NCBI RefSeq assembly: GCF_000974445.1
Contig: NZ_BBOJ01000002.1
Coordinates: forward strand, 124,001-188,000
DNA length: 64,000 nucleotides
Reading direction: 5' to 3'
From: Lentzea aerocolonigenes
GTDB taxonomy: Bacteria > Actinomycetota > Actinomycetes > Mycobacteriales > Pseudonocardiaceae
The notes below the pieces were generated by a model that saw only the letters and a list, made by a program, of their open reading frames with translations, searched no databases and was not told the DNA's origin. The translations under genes and the position numbers were made by a program. Shown in pieces: positions 52,692 through 61,220 of the stretch. How positions within the stretch are numbered: position 1 is the first letter of the stretch; each line of letters starts with the position of its first letter.

Positions 52692-52704
52692 TTGCACAGT
52701 GCAA
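52692..52704. promoter_or_regulatory. MarR-type operator TTGCACAGTGCAA
   Basis: A perfect 13-bp palindrome with a single central base lies between the DUF4142 and MarR starts. Its form (TTGCAC-A-GTGCAA) is typical of sites bound by dimeric winged-helix regulators. The neighbouring MarR protein is the obvious candidate. Confidence 0.65.
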
Positions 52705-52749
52705 TGGTTATCGGTTCGTTACCAAAAGCGGGGCCTGTAGAACTGACGG

Positions 52750-53238
52750 GTGAGCGATGTCGACGACCTGACCGACGCGGTCCTCACCGCGTCCCGCCTG
52801 CTGATCGCCGTGTCAGCGCGCTCGCTCGCGGCGGTCGAGGAAACGCTGACGTTGCCGCAGTTCAGAATGGTCGTGCTGCTGGAGGACCGCGGTCCGATGA
52901 GCCTCACCGCGCTCGCCGACCTGCTCGAGGTCAACCCGTCCACGGCCAAGCGCATGATCGACCGGCTGATCACGTCCGGCATGGTCGACCGCGAGCAGAA
53001 CCCCTCCAGCAAACGCGAGGTCGTGGTGGTGGCCAGCGAGGAGGGCCGCCGGGTCGTCGGCCAGGTGATGGCGCGCCGGCGTGCCGAGATCAGCTCGATC
53101 GTGGCCCGCATGCCGGAACACCTGCGGCACGGCCTGGTCGAGGCGCTGACCGCGTTCACCGAGGCCGGTGGCGAACCGCGCTGGTCAGCCCGCGACGAGA
53201 CGCCGGAACGGGGCCGCGACCACGCGGAAGTCGACTGA
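52750..53238 (+). CDS. MarR-family transcriptional regulator
   Basis: The 162-residue protein has LTLPQFRMVVLLEDRGPMSLTALADLLEVNPSTAKRMIDRLITSGMVDRE in parts, a standard MarR winged helix. GTG 52750 lies six bases after TAGAAC, so a leaderless transcript is possible. Its last 54 bases overlap the convergent TetR gene. It is divergent from DUF4142, whose expression it may control. Confidence 0.9.
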   Translation: MSDVDDLTDAVLTASRLLIAVSARSLAAVEETLTLPQFRMVVLLEDRGPMSLTALADLLEVNPSTAKRMIDRLITSGMVDREQNPSSKREVVVVASEEGRRVVGQVMARRRAEISSIVARMPEHLRHGLVEALTAFTEAGGEPRWSARDETPERGRDHAEVD

Positions 53239-53742
53239 CTCGTCCAACGCGCGGTGCAGCACCAACCCGTCGATGGCCGCTCCCAACAACAACGCCACCG
53301 CCTCAGCGTCGCGAACGTCCGCCGCACGCAACCAGTCCGCCACACGTTTCCGGAACTCCGCGACCAGCGACGACAGTCCGGCCCGCAGCGCGGGAAGCCG
53401 GTGCGCGGCCAGGAACGCCTCGGCCAGCAGCAACGACTCGGGGTCCGTGCCGGTGTAGCGCGCCAGCTCCTCCAGCATCCGCTCGATGCCGTCGGCGGGG
53501 TCCGCGAGCGACAGCGCCCGCGCCGACTCCTCCAGCGCCTTCGCGGCGAACTGCAGGGCGGCCGTCGACAACAGCTCCTGCACCGAGGAGAAGTGGTAGT
53601 GCACGAGCGCCGCGTTGACGCCCGCCCGTTCGGCGACCAGCCGCGTGGTCACCGCACCCCAGCCGACCTCGCCCACCAGGCCGGCGGCGGCGTCGAGGAG
53701 CTGTTCACGGGTGCGGCGACCGCGGTCGGCTGACTTGGGCAC
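53185..53742 (-). CDS. TetR-family transcriptional regulator
   Basis: The 185-residue protein has an N-terminal TetR domain (TREQLLDAAAGLVGEVGWGAVTTRLVAERAGVNAALVHYHF in parts) and a C-terminal domain of unknown ligand. It follows the CU044_5270 gene by nine bases on the same strand and overlaps the MarR gene at its 3' end. Confidence 0.9.
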   Translation of the reverse strand: MPKSADRGRRTREQLLDAAAGLVGEVGWGAVTTRLVAERAGVNAALVHYHFSSVQELLSTAALQFAAKALEESARALSLADPADGIERMLEELARYTGTDPESLLLAEAFLAAHRLPALRAGLSSLVAEFRKRVADWLRAADVRDAEAVALLLGAAIDGLVLHRALDESVDFRVVAAPFRRLVAG

Positions 53743-53751
53743 GCGCCTAAC

Positions 53752-54828
53752 TTACGGACGGGCGCCGAGCGAGTCCACGACCGCCGAGGTCACGGCGTAG
53801 GACTGGCGGACCGTGCCCTTCTCCAGCCCGCCCTCGTCGTCCGGCTGGTCCTCGGCGACGGTGTCCCTGCCGCCGATGAAGTCACCGTTCTCCGGGTCGA
53901 CGATGATCTCGGTGAAGTTGTCGTAGGACTTGATGCCCAGCGCGACGCCTTCCTTGCCGTCGAGGTTCGCCTTCTTGTCGGTGACGACCAGGCCGGGCAG
54001 CAACGCGAGCGCGCGGAAGATGTTCGCCCGCACCTCCGCCGGGAACTGACCCGACTGCAGTGCCGCACGAGCCGACGTCAGCACACCGGAGTCGTCGGTG
54101 TGCCCCTCTTCCTTGAGCGTGGCGTACAGCTCCTTCGGGTCCTTCGGCAGCGACGCGATGAACTCCGGCGTGGGGTTCGAGAAGGAACCCGCGGTGCAGC
54201 GGTCCTGCTGACCCTCGGCGTAGTAGGAGTACTTGCCGCACTTGCCGCGGAACTCCTGGCCGTCCTTGAACCGGCCACCGTCCGGCGTGCCGTCGCCCTC
54301 GTGACCGTCCAGCCACTCCGGAGCCTTCACGCTGAACTTGATCAGCCACTCGTCGCGGCGGTCGGCGGGAATCCACTGCTCGGTGGTCTGCTCGCTCGAC
54401 CACGCCTTGGTCGAGCCGAGCTCCACGGTGATGCCGGCGTACCGGCTGCGCACGTAGCGGTACTGACCGGGCGACAGCGGCCGTTCGACGACACGGGAGG
54501 CGAGGTCCGCGGCACGGATCAGCTCCTCGGCGGCGGTCGCGGAGTTGCTGCCGACACCGGTGAGGTCGACGGTCGACGCGACCAGGGCACCACCGGTCAG
54601 CACGGCGACGGCGGCCGCGGCGGCGAGCCATCGAGTGCGACGACGCGGCCGGCGCCCCGCTCCGACGGCGGCGGGCACCTCCGCGGGTTCCTCCGCACGA
54701 GCCTTGAGCGCCGTGGCCAACGCGGTCCTGCCCGCGGCGACGTCGAAGTCGACGGGCTCGTCGGCGGCACGGGCCAGCACGGCGTCGAGCACCCGGTCGA
54801 GGGTCTCGGGCTTGGTCGGCTCAGACAT
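53752..54828 (-). CDS. CU044_5270-family membrane protein, partner of the ECF sigma factor
   Basis: The 358-residue protein has a short cytosolic N-terminus (MSEPTKPETLDRVLDAVLARA), one membrane helix (WLAAAAAVAVLTGGALVAS, about 72-90), and an extracytoplasmic domain of about 265 residues with two cysteines in GKCGKYS and DRCTAG. This matches the CU044_5270 family, found next to ECF sigma genes in actinomycetes. ATG 54828 overlaps the sigma stop. It likely acts as an anti-sigma or sensor, but no ZAS motif is present, so the mechanism would differ from that at 18299. Confidence 0.85.
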   Translation of the reverse strand: MSEPTKPETLDRVLDAVLARAADEPVDFDVAAGRTALATALKARAEEPAEVPAAVGAGRRPRRRTRWLAAAAAVAVLTGGALVASTVDLTGVGSNSATAAEELIRAADLASRVVERPLSPGQYRYVRSRYAGITVELGSTKAWSSEQTTEQWIPADRRDEWLIKFSVKAPEWLDGHEGDGTPDGGRFKDGQEFRGKCGKYSYYAEGQQDRCTAGSFSNPTPEFIASLPKDPKELYATLKEEGHTDDSGVLTSARAALQSGQFPAEVRANIFRALALLPGLVVTDKKANLDGKEGVALGIKSYDNFTEIIVDPENGDFIGGRDTVAEDQPDDEGGLEKGTVRQSYAVTSAVVDSLGARP

Positions 54829-55465
54829 GGCGGTCCTCGGTGAAGTCGTGGTCGGTCGCGGCGAGACGGGTGCGGAGCCGGGAGCGGCCGCGGTGCAGCC
54901 TGGTGCGCACGGTGGCCACCGGGACGTCGAGCGCCACGGCGATCTCGGCGGGCGCGAAGTCCGCCCACGCGTGCAGCAGCAGCACCTCGCGTTCCTCGAC
55001 GCGCAGTTCGGCGAGCCAGGCGGTGAGAGGTCCCGCGAGCACGTCCGCGTCCGCCGCGGCACTCACCCGGTCACCGATGTCGGCCTCGTCGGTGCGCGCG
55101 GCGTGAGCCTTGCTCCACGCACGCAACTTGCGTTCCTCCGCGCGCACGTGCCCGCGCAGCAGATTCGTCGCCACGCCGTAAAGCCACGCACGCACGGCAT
55201 CGGCCTCATAGGACTGTCCCGCGCGTTGGTCCCACAGCACCAGGAACGCCTCGGACACGACGTCCTGCGCGGTGTCGGCACCGACCCGTCTGGCCACGTA
55301 ACGGTGCAACCGCTCGGCCGTCGACTCGTACAGGGTGAGCAGCGCTGCCTCATCGAGCACGGCGGGCGCTTCTTCGGGTGTCAGCGCCACTGGCGCCACG
55401 TCGCTTCGCACACCCCTACCTGGCCGCAGGCCCCAGGAGCGTTCCCGGCGTGTGCTCACCGCCAC
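54821..55465 (-). CDS. ECF RNA polymerase sigma factor
   Basis: The 214-residue protein has region 2 (LHRYVARRVGADTAQDVVSEAFLVLW) and region 4 (LRVEEREVLLLHAWADFAPAEIAVALDVPVATVRTRLHRGRSRLR in parts). Start GTG 55465, with a possible second GTG two codons later. It overlaps the CU044_5270 gene by eight bases. Such sigma/CU044_5270 pairs are common in actinomycetes; the regulon is unknown. Confidence 0.92.
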   Translation of the reverse strand: MAVSTRRERSWGLRPGRGVRSDVAPVALTPEEAPAVLDEAALLTLYESTAERLHRYVARRVGADTAQDVVSEAFLVLWDQRAGQSYEADAVRAWLYGVATNLLRGHVRAEERKLRAWSKAHAARTDEADIGDRVSAAADADVLAGPLTAWLAELRVEEREVLLLHAWADFAPAEIAVALDVPVATVRTRLHRGRSRLRTRLAATDHDFTEDRHV

Positions 55466-55481
55466 ATGGTGGAGGCTGAGC

Positions 55482-56048
55482 TCAGATCTCGCGCGGGAAC
55501 GGGTGCCGTGCGGCGAACTCGGACGCCGTCATCCCGAACAGCACCACGTCGTGATGCCGACCCGCGTGGAACTCGTGATCGCGCAGCCTTCCCTCTTCGG
55601 TGAAACCGAGCTTGCGCTGGAACGCGAGAGAGGGCTCGTTGTACGCCCACACGCTCGCCTCGCACTTGTGGAACCGCCGCTCGCCGAACATGAAGTTCAG
55701 CAGCAGCGGCACCGCGTCCGACCCGTAGCCGCGTCCTTTGTGGTCACCGCAGACGGCGATGCCGTACGAGAACCGTCCCGCGCGGTGGTCGATCAGCGCC
55801 GTCGACACCGACCCCACGAGCGCGCCGTCGGCCAGTGACTCGATCGCGAGCTGGAACTTGTCGCCGTCCGGCTTCTCGAGCGCTGCCTGCTCGGCCCACT
55901 CGCGTTGCCTCGCGGCCGAGCGCGGCGGGTAGATCTTGTCCATCCGCCGCATGTCCACGCTGTTCTCGTCGAAGCCGTGGAAGACCTCCCAGTCCTCCGG
56001 TTCCACGCCGCGGAGCCGTACGAGGTTCCCCACCCAGAATGAGCTCAT
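55482..56048 (-). CDS. GNAT-family N-acetyltransferase (RimJ/RimL-like)
   Basis: The 188-residue protein starts MSSFWVGNLVRLRGVEPED and has the acetyl-CoA loop GDHKGRGYGSDAVPLLLNFMF and the C-terminal NEPSLAFQRKLGFTEEGRLRDHEF in parts. These fit the RimJ/RimL group that acetylates protein N-termini or small amines. It is divergent from the LexA-like gene, with 58 bp between starts. Confidence 0.9.
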   Translation of the reverse strand: MSSFWVGNLVRLRGVEPEDWEVFHGFDENSVDMRRMDKIYPPRSAARQREWAEQAALEKPDGDKFQLAIESLADGALVGSVSTALIDHRAGRFSYGIAVCGDHKGRGYGSDAVPLLLNFMFGERRFHKCEASVWAYNEPSLAFQRKLGFTEEGRLRDHEFHAGRHHDVVLFGMTASEFAARHPFPREI

Positions 56049-56093
56049 GCCGTGATCAAACGACCACCCGATCGTGTCCGGCAACCGGATTAC

Positions 56094-56099
56094 TACTAT
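56094..56099 (+). promoter_or_regulatory. -10 element TACTAT of a probable leaderless lexA-like transcript
   Basis: TACTAT ends seven bases before GTG 56107, which supports that codon as the start and a leaderless mRNA. No TCGAAC-N4-GTTCGA SOS box is seen in the region. Confidence 0.5.
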
Positions 56100-56106
56100 C
56101 TGCCCG

Positions 56107-56763
56107 GTGACCGCCTACGACGATCTTGAGCTCGACACGACGGTGCTGCCGGAACGCCAGCAGAAGATCCTCCTCGCCATCCGCGACTGGGTCGTCGAGC
56201 ACGGCTACTCCCCCAGCACCCGCGAGATCGGCGAGGCGGTCGGGCTGAAATCCTCGTCCAGCGTGTCGAAGCACCTGTCGGCGTTGGAGGACAAGGGTTT
56301 CCTCAAGCGCGGCGCCTCCGTGACGCGGCCGATGGACGTGCGGGTCTTCCTGGACGGGACGGCGGTGCCCGGCCAGGTCTCCGAGGACTCGATCTCCGTG
56401 CCCGTCGTCGGTGACATCGCCGCCGGCACGCCGATCTCCGCCGTCGAGCACGTGGACGACGTGCTGAACCTGCCGCGCGGGCTGGTGGGGCGCGGCAGCA
56501 ACGTGTTCGCGCTGCGCGTGCGCGGTGACTCGATGATCGACGCCGCGATCTGCGACGGCGACATGGTCGTGGTGCGGCAGACGCACGAGGCCTACAACGG
56601 GCAGATCGTCGCCGCCATGATCGAGGAGGAGGCGACGGTCAAGGTGTACCAGCGCCGGGGCGGCCACGTGTACCTCGAACCGCGCAACCCCGACTACCCG
56701 GTGATCGACGGCGACAAGGCCGTGATCCTCGGCATCGTCGTCTCGGTGCTTCGCAGCGTCTAA
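56107..56763 (+). CDS. LexA-family self-cleaving repressor (paralogue)
   Basis: The 218-residue protein has the LexA winged helix (PERQQKILLAIRDWVVEHGYSPSTREIGEAVGLKSSSSVSKHLSALEDKGFL in parts) and the S24 peptidase domain: Ala106-Gly107 cleavage site (IAAGTPIS), Ser142 (GDSMIDA) and Lys179 (TVKVYQR). The A/G-to-Ser distance (35) and Ser-to-Lys distance (37) equal those of E. coli LexA, so autocleavage should work. Its recognition helix (SSSSVSKHLSALE) differs from the usual actinobacterial SSVHHQLRALE, and no SOS box precedes it, so it may not be the main SOS repressor. GTG 56074 would be an alternative start. Confidence 0.88.
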   Translation: MTAYDDLELDTTVLPERQQKILLAIRDWVVEHGYSPSTREIGEAVGLKSSSSVSKHLSALEDKGFLKRGASVTRPMDVRVFLDGTAVPGQVSEDSISVPVVGDIAAGTPISAVEHVDDVLNLPRGLVGRGSNVFALRVRGDSMIDAAICDGDMVVVRQTHEAYNGQIVAAMIEEEATVKVYQRRGGHVYLEPRNPDYPVIDGDKAVILGIVVSVLRSV

Positions 56764-57653
56764 AGCACGCCCCAGTCGCGTGACCTGAGGTGCTCCACCA
56801 CGAGGTCCGTGGCCGGAGTCGTGGCTCCCCGCGTCACGACGTAGAGGGTGTTGAGCGGCGCGACCTCCGGGTGGTGCAGCAGCTCGACGGCACCGGCGGT
56901 GAGCGCGGACTCGGTGAGGTAGCGCGGCAGTGCCGACACGCCCGCACCGGCGATCACCGCGGCCAGGGCCGCGCGCAGGTCCGGCACGACGACGGCGGTC
57001 GGGTTCTTCGGGCGCTCGCCGAACTCGCTGCGCCAGTACCGCCGGATGATCGGCAGGTCGGCGGAGTAGGCGACCAGCGGCAGGTGTTCGAGCGCTCGCG
57101 CCGGGTCTCGCGCGAGCAGCTCCTGGTCGACGGTCCTGGCCAGCAACGGCGGCCCGACCAGCAGGAACTCCTCGTCCGTCAACGGTGTCGCGGTGAAGTC
57201 CTCGCCTGGCCGGACGGCGGACAGCACGACGTCGAGTCCGTCCGTCCTGAGCGCGGTGAGGAGATCGTTCGCGAGGCCCAGCGTGATCTCGAACCGGAGA
57301 CCGCGCCGGGTCAGCGGAGCGAGCGCGGCCAGCCCGCGGACCGTCATGAACTCGGTGGCTCCCCCGACCCGCACCGTGGCCTCGACGGCGGGCGCGGGGT
57401 CGAGAGCGGTTCTGAGCTGGTCGATGTGCGACCCGACGCGGCGCGCGAGCTCGTCGGCCCTGGCCGTGGGCGTGACCCCGCGGCCGCCGCGGAGGAACAG
57501 CGGTTCGCCGAGCTCCCTCTCCAGCCTGGCGAGCTGACCGCTCACGGCGGGCTGGGTGAGTCCGCGCCTGTTCGCCGCGGCCGTGATCGAGCCGCCGCGG
57601 TAGATCTCGAGGAACGTCGCGAGCAGATCGAGGTCTGTCAACTTCTCAGCCAT
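56760..57653 (-). CDS. LysR-family transcriptional regulator
   Basis: The 297-residue protein has LTDLDLLATFLEIYRGGSITAAANRRGLTQPAVSGQLARLERELG in parts, a LysR DNA-binding domain, and an effector domain from about 90. It is convergent with the LexA-like gene (4-bp overlap) and divergent from the DJ-1/PfpI gene. The palindrome CATAAGGCAGCTTATG overlaps its ATG, so autorepression and control of the neighbour are likely. Confidence 0.92.
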   Translation of the reverse strand: MAEKLTDLDLLATFLEIYRGGSITAAANRRGLTQPAVSGQLARLERELGEPLFLRGGRGVTPTARADELARRVGSHIDQLRTALDPAPAVEATVRVGGATEFMTVRGLAALAPLTRRGLRFEITLGLANDLLTALRTDGLDVVLSAVRPGEDFTATPLTDEEFLLVGPPLLARTVDQELLARDPARALEHLPLVAYSADLPIIRRYWRSEFGERPKNPTAVVVPDLRAALAAVIAGAGVSALPRYLTESALTAGAVELLHHPEVAPLNTLYVVTRGATTPATDLVVEHLRSRDWGVL

Positions 57654-57666
57654 AAGGCAGCTTATG
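57651..57666. promoter_or_regulatory. LysR-type palindrome CATAAGGCAGCTTATG
   Basis: Perfect 6-bp arms CATAAG/CTTATG with 4-bp spacer GCAG; the left arm includes the LysR gene start codon. Contains the T-N11-A form ATAAG-N4-CTTAT used by LysR proteins. Between divergent genes starting at 57653 and 57701. Confidence 0.7.
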
Positions 57667-57700
57667 GCTCAGCCGACACGTCCCGCGAATTCGTGATGGT

Positions 57701-58372
57701 ATGGCTGACATGAAGAAGCTGCTGATGGTCGTGTCCGCCGCCGACTCGCTGACTCTGGCGGACGGCACGAGCCACCCCACGGGGTTCTGGGCCGAGGAGG
57801 TCGTCGAGTCGGTGCGCGTGCTGCGGGAAGCCGGCGTCGAGGTCACCCTGGCGACGCCCGGCGGTGTCCTGCCGACGGTCGACAAGGCGAGCCTGGACGG
57901 CCGGTTCGACGACGCCGTCACCTCACTGGAGGACCTGCGCGCGCCCGCGACGCTGTCCGAGCTGGACGCCGCCGGCTTCGACGCGATCTACCTGCCCGGC
58001 GGGCACGGGCCGATGGCGGACCTCGCGTCCGACCCGGCACTGGGCGCGTTGCTGGCGGACTTCCACGACGGCGGCAAGGTCGTCGCGGCGCTCTGCCACG
58101 GACCGGCCGGCCTGCTGAGCGCGGTCCGCGCGGACGGCACGTTCGTGTTCGCCGGCAAGGAGATGACGGTGTTCAGCAACGAGGAGGAGCGCCAGGGCGG
58201 CCTGAACGTCCCCTACCTCGTCGCCGACCGGCTGGCGGAGCTCGGCGGACGCGTGACCACGGGTGAGCCGTGGTCGAGCACGGTCGTCGTGGACGGCACG
58301 CTCGTGACGGGCCAGAACCCGCAGTCCACCGTGGCCACCGCGGAACGCGTCGCCTCGCTGCTGTCAGCGTAG
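57701..58372 (+). CDS. DJ-1/PfpI (class I glutamine amidotransferase-like) protein
   Basis: The 223-residue protein has YLPGGHGPMADLAS and nucleophile elbow AALCHGPAGLL (Cys132) with the conserved His after it, and the N-terminal Glu region PTGFWAEEVVES. This pattern matches HchA/YajL-type members with glyoxalase III, deglycase or chaperone-like activity. It is divergent from the LysR gene and probably under its control, perhaps in answer to reactive carbonyls. Confidence 0.9.
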   Translation: MADMKKLLMVVSAADSLTLADGTSHPTGFWAEEVVESVRVLREAGVEVTLATPGGVLPTVDKASLDGRFDDAVTSLEDLRAPATLSELDAAGFDAIYLPGGHGPMADLASDPALGALLADFHDGGKVVAALCHGPAGLLSAVRADGTFVFAGKEMTVFSNEEERQGGLNVPYLVADRLAELGGRVTTGEPWSSTVVVDGTLVTGQNPQSTVATAERVASLLSA

Positions 58373-59887
58373 GGACGCCGCGATCCGTTGCAGCAGAGCC
58401 GGTTCGTCGGCCTTGGTGACCGGCAGCTCGGACGGTGCGTTGTCCCAGTCGACGTGGTCGAGCGAGAGCAAGGACTTCCGGTCGAAGTCCAGCGCACGCT
58501 CACCCAGTTCGGGTTCCAGGAGCTCGATCACGAGACCGGTGTTCACGGTGGTGCGTTCCGCGAGCAGCGCCGCGTCGTAGAGGTCCTTGGCCTGCGGGTA
58601 GCTGTCCGTCACGAGCCACTGGAGCTTCCAGGCGAGCGACAGCTCCTGACCGGCGGCGAGCAGGATCGTGCCGGCGACCTCCACGGGCTCCGGCGCGATC
58701 GGCAGTTCCTCGTTGAACACCAGGTCGATCTGGACCGCACCGTCGGGCAGGCCGTCCACGGTGAACGGGAACACGATCCGCCGTCCTGGCACCCGTTCGT
58801 ACGTCCAGATGTGCGAGGTCTCGGCCCCGCTCGCCCACACGCCGGGCCCGGGATCGTCCGCCACGGCCTCGACGATGTCGTCGATGAGCTGCTGCGCCCT
58901 CGGGCTCTCGAAGGTGATGTACCGCGGGGTGACCACGAAGTCGAGGTCGCCGGGCTCCCGCGCGACGTCGCCGAACCACGCCCGCATCACGACGCTGCCG
59001 CGCAGCACCAGGTTCTCGGCCCAGTCCGAGCTCCCGATCAGGTTCAGGACGTGCGCCATCGCCTTCCTGCGCGCGTCGAGCCACCGTGCTCCCTCCGCCG
59101 GGTCGCCGAACCTCGGTTCGCCGCCGCGGAAGGCGTGGGAGAACTGCTTGAGGGCGGGGTCGAACACCGCGCGTTGCGTGATGTCCTGGCCCGGCTTGAT
59201 GTCGAGCGGGTGAAAGGTCGGGGGAAAGCCCCGCACCCAGCGCGGTGCCCGGCGCAGGCGTTCGTCGTGGCTGAGGCCGGTCTCGCCGTGGATCCAGCCG
59301 TTGTCGATGTGCAGTGCGTCGTCCTCGACGACGTACTCCTCCTCGACCTCCAGCGCCTCGAACGCGTTCAGGTCTTCGAGCAGCGCGTCCAACCGCTGTT
59401 TCGCCGTGGACCTGCCCACGCCGAAGCAGCGCTGCGTGACGAACCGTTCCTCCGTGCCGTCCTCGCTGATGCGGCGCGCGTTGCGGGAGACATGGGCGTC
59501 GTGCGAGTCCATCGCCTTGTAGAGACCCATGTAGTAGTCGCGCCACGACCCCTGCAGACGCAACTTCACGTGGTGCTCGAAGTAGAGGCCGGGATCGGCG
59601 TCGTCGTCGTTCTGCGGCACGCCCTCGTTCCACGGCGCCGCCTCGATCTTCACCCGCACCAGGTGCAGCTCGGCCTCGAACATCTTCGCGCGCCAGCCGT
59701 CGGCGACCGCCCTGACCTCGTCGATCGTGCCCTTGGCACCGATCGTGAGCATCGGCTGCGACGGCACGTCACCCCGCGCCAGCTCGATGTGCGTGAACTT
59801 GAGCCCGTGGCGCCCGGCGAACTCCCGCAGCTCGTCGACCTGCCACTCCGAGCCGGTCAGGTGTAACTCGAACTCGCCCGCATACAT
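58364..59887 (-). CDS. AbiEii-like nucleotidyltransferase fused to an unknown N-terminal domain
   Basis: The 507-residue protein has a C-terminal nucleotidyltransferase region (about 275-500) with the AbiEii motif LRGSVVMRAWFGDVAREPGDLDF (about 296-318, read in parts): GS, then Arg and the metal-binding DLD. The lysine helix LAWKLQWLVTD also fits the AbiEii/AbiGii family. The first about 200 residues (FELHLTGSEWQVDELREFAG, KFTHIELARGDVPSQPMLTIGAK, YFEHHVKLRLQGSWRDYY) are not recognised and may be a substrate-binding unit. No AbiEi antitoxin gene is adjacent, so this may not be a toxin-antitoxin system. It could be a stand-alone defence or modification enzyme. Confidence 0.75.
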   Translation of the reverse strand: MYAGEFELHLTGSEWQVDELREFAGRHGLKFTHIELARGDVPSQPMLTIGAKGTIDEVRAVADGWRAKMFEAELHLVRVKIEAAPWNEGVPQNDDDADPGLYFEHHVKLRLQGSWRDYYMGLYKAMDSHDAHVSRNARRISEDGTEERFVTQRCFGVGRSTAKQRLDALLEDLNAFEALEVEEEYVVEDDALHIDNGWIHGETGLSHDERLRRAPRWVRGFPPTFHPLDIKPGQDITQRAVFDPALKQFSHAFRGGEPRFGDPAEGARWLDARRKAMAHVLNLIGSSDWAENLVLRGSVVMRAWFGDVAREPGDLDFVVTPRYITFESPRAQQLIDDIVEAVADDPGPGVWASGAETSHIWTYERVPGRRIVFPFTVDGLPDGAVQIDLVFNEELPIAPEPVEVAGTILLAAGQELSLAWKLQWLVTDSYPQAKDLYDAALLAERTTVNTGLVIELLEPELGERALDFDRKSLLSLDHVDWDNAPSELPVTKADEPALLQRIAASLR

Positions 59888-59915
59888 GATCTCCCCCTCT
59901 TCGAGGGCGCTGACC

Positions 59916-61220
59916 TTAGCCGAGGATCACCTGCAACACGCACAACAAATACAGCAGCACCGGCCCCCGGCCCAGCTGCACGACCAGTCCCAGCGGAACC
60001 GGCCCGAGCACCCCGAAGTCGATCGCGGCCACTCCGTAGTCGAGCGGCGGGCGGGTCGAGATCCGGTACACCACGACGACCGCCCCGATCGCCGACACCA
60101 CTGCGGTGAGCCAGGAGACGTGCGGCGTGAACGACGCAGTGATCGCGCACCACACCACCGCACCGCCGGCGGGCACGACCAGGTGCGTCAGCCGCGACAA
60201 CCGGTCCGGCCCACCGAGCATCCTGCGGATCGCCGCGGACCGGCACACGGCTTTGAGCCCGGCAGCCAGCCGATCCGTGGCGACGAACGCGGCGACCAGA
60301 TGCACCGCGGGCACCCAGTCGACCTCCCCGCCCAGTGCCACCAACGCGGGCAACGGCAGCAGCCCGGCCCAGACCAGCAGCGCGTTCGGCGCCCGCCGCA
60401 CCCGGAGCACATCCGTCCACACCAGCACGGTCAGCCGCGATCCCCGCAACCGGGCCGAGCGCACGCGGCCGAGCAGCCGCGCCCGGCGTTCGGTCAGGAT
60501 CGCGCCCAGCAGAGCCAGATCGAGCCAGCTGACCGACACCCGCACCGCCGCGGCGAGGTGCGCTCCGGCGGCCAGGTCGGCTCTGTCGAGCCGCCGCAGC
60601 GACAGAGCCGCGACCAGGACGAGCAGCACCGCCACCGGGGCGAGCCAGACCGCGTGGGGAACAGCGAACTCCAAGGGGCGCCAGAACAACGCGATCACGC
60701 AGGCACCGGCGAACACGCTCAGCCACGACTGCGAGGGCCGCATCCGTTGCAGAACCACCGCACCCGCAGCGATCGCGACCCCGGCCGCCGCGGATCCCGC
60801 GAACAGCAGCGGTCCTGGTGGTGAGGCCGCTCCGACGACCCCGAACACCGCGGCGGGCCAGACCGCGCCCAGCACCGCACCGAGGCCGAGCAGTCCGAGG
60901 AAACGGGGAAGCAGCAGCGCGGCCCGGTCCACCGGCGCGCTCAGCACCCAGAACATCCGGTCCCGCCCCGCGAACACCGGCCCGAACGCCAGCAGGACCT
61001 TGAGCAGCACCACCGCCGCCAGCACCGAGAGCCACAGCGCGGTCCACTCGCTCGCGCCGGACCGCCCGGTCTTCTCCAGGCCCTTGAACGCGAGTCCCCA
61101 CCCGATCGCACCGACGATCGCGGTGTTCACGAGCCTCTCGTACAGGCGGGCGAGCCGGAACCGCCACGGCGGAGGAGGCCGCCGCACCCTTCGGCGGACC
61201 TCCGCGGCTGATGGCGTCAC
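59916..61220 (-). CDS. DUF6297 multi-pass membrane protein, ABC exporter membrane subunit
   Basis: The 434-residue protein has about ten membrane helices and a basic proline-rich N-terminus (VRRRVRRPPPPWRF). It matches DUF6297, which is found next to ABC ATPases in actinomycetes and behaves as an ABC-2-type permease. GTG 61220 overlaps the ATPase stop by four bases (GTGA). The transported molecule is unknown. Confidence 0.8.
   Translation of the reverse strand: MTPSAAEVRRRVRRPPPPWRFRLARLYERLVNTAIVGAIGWGLAFKGLEKTGRSGASEWTALWLSVLAAVVLLKVLLAFGPVFAGRDRMFWVLSAPVDRAALLLPRFLGLLGLGAVLGAVWPAAVFGVVGAASPPGPLLFAGSAAAGVAIAAGAVVLQRMRPSQSWLSVFAGACVIALFWRPLEFAVPHAVWLAPVAVLLVLVAALSLRRLDRADLAAGAHLAAAVRVSVSWLDLALLGAILTERRARLLGRVRSARLRGSRLTVLVWTDVLRVRRAPNALLVWAGLLPLPALVALGGEVDWVPAVHLVAAFVATDRLAAGLKAVCRSAAIRRMLGGPDRLSRLTHLVVPAGGAVVWCAITASFTPHVSWLTAVVSAIGAVVVVYRISTRPPLDYGVAAIDFGVLGPVPLGLVVQLGRGPVLLYLLCVLQVILG

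Noticed and set aside
58364..59887. A complete AbiE toxin-antitoxin system
   Set aside because: Only the AbiEii-like part is present; the adjacent genes are a DJ-1 protein and a DUF6297 membrane protein, not AbiEi.
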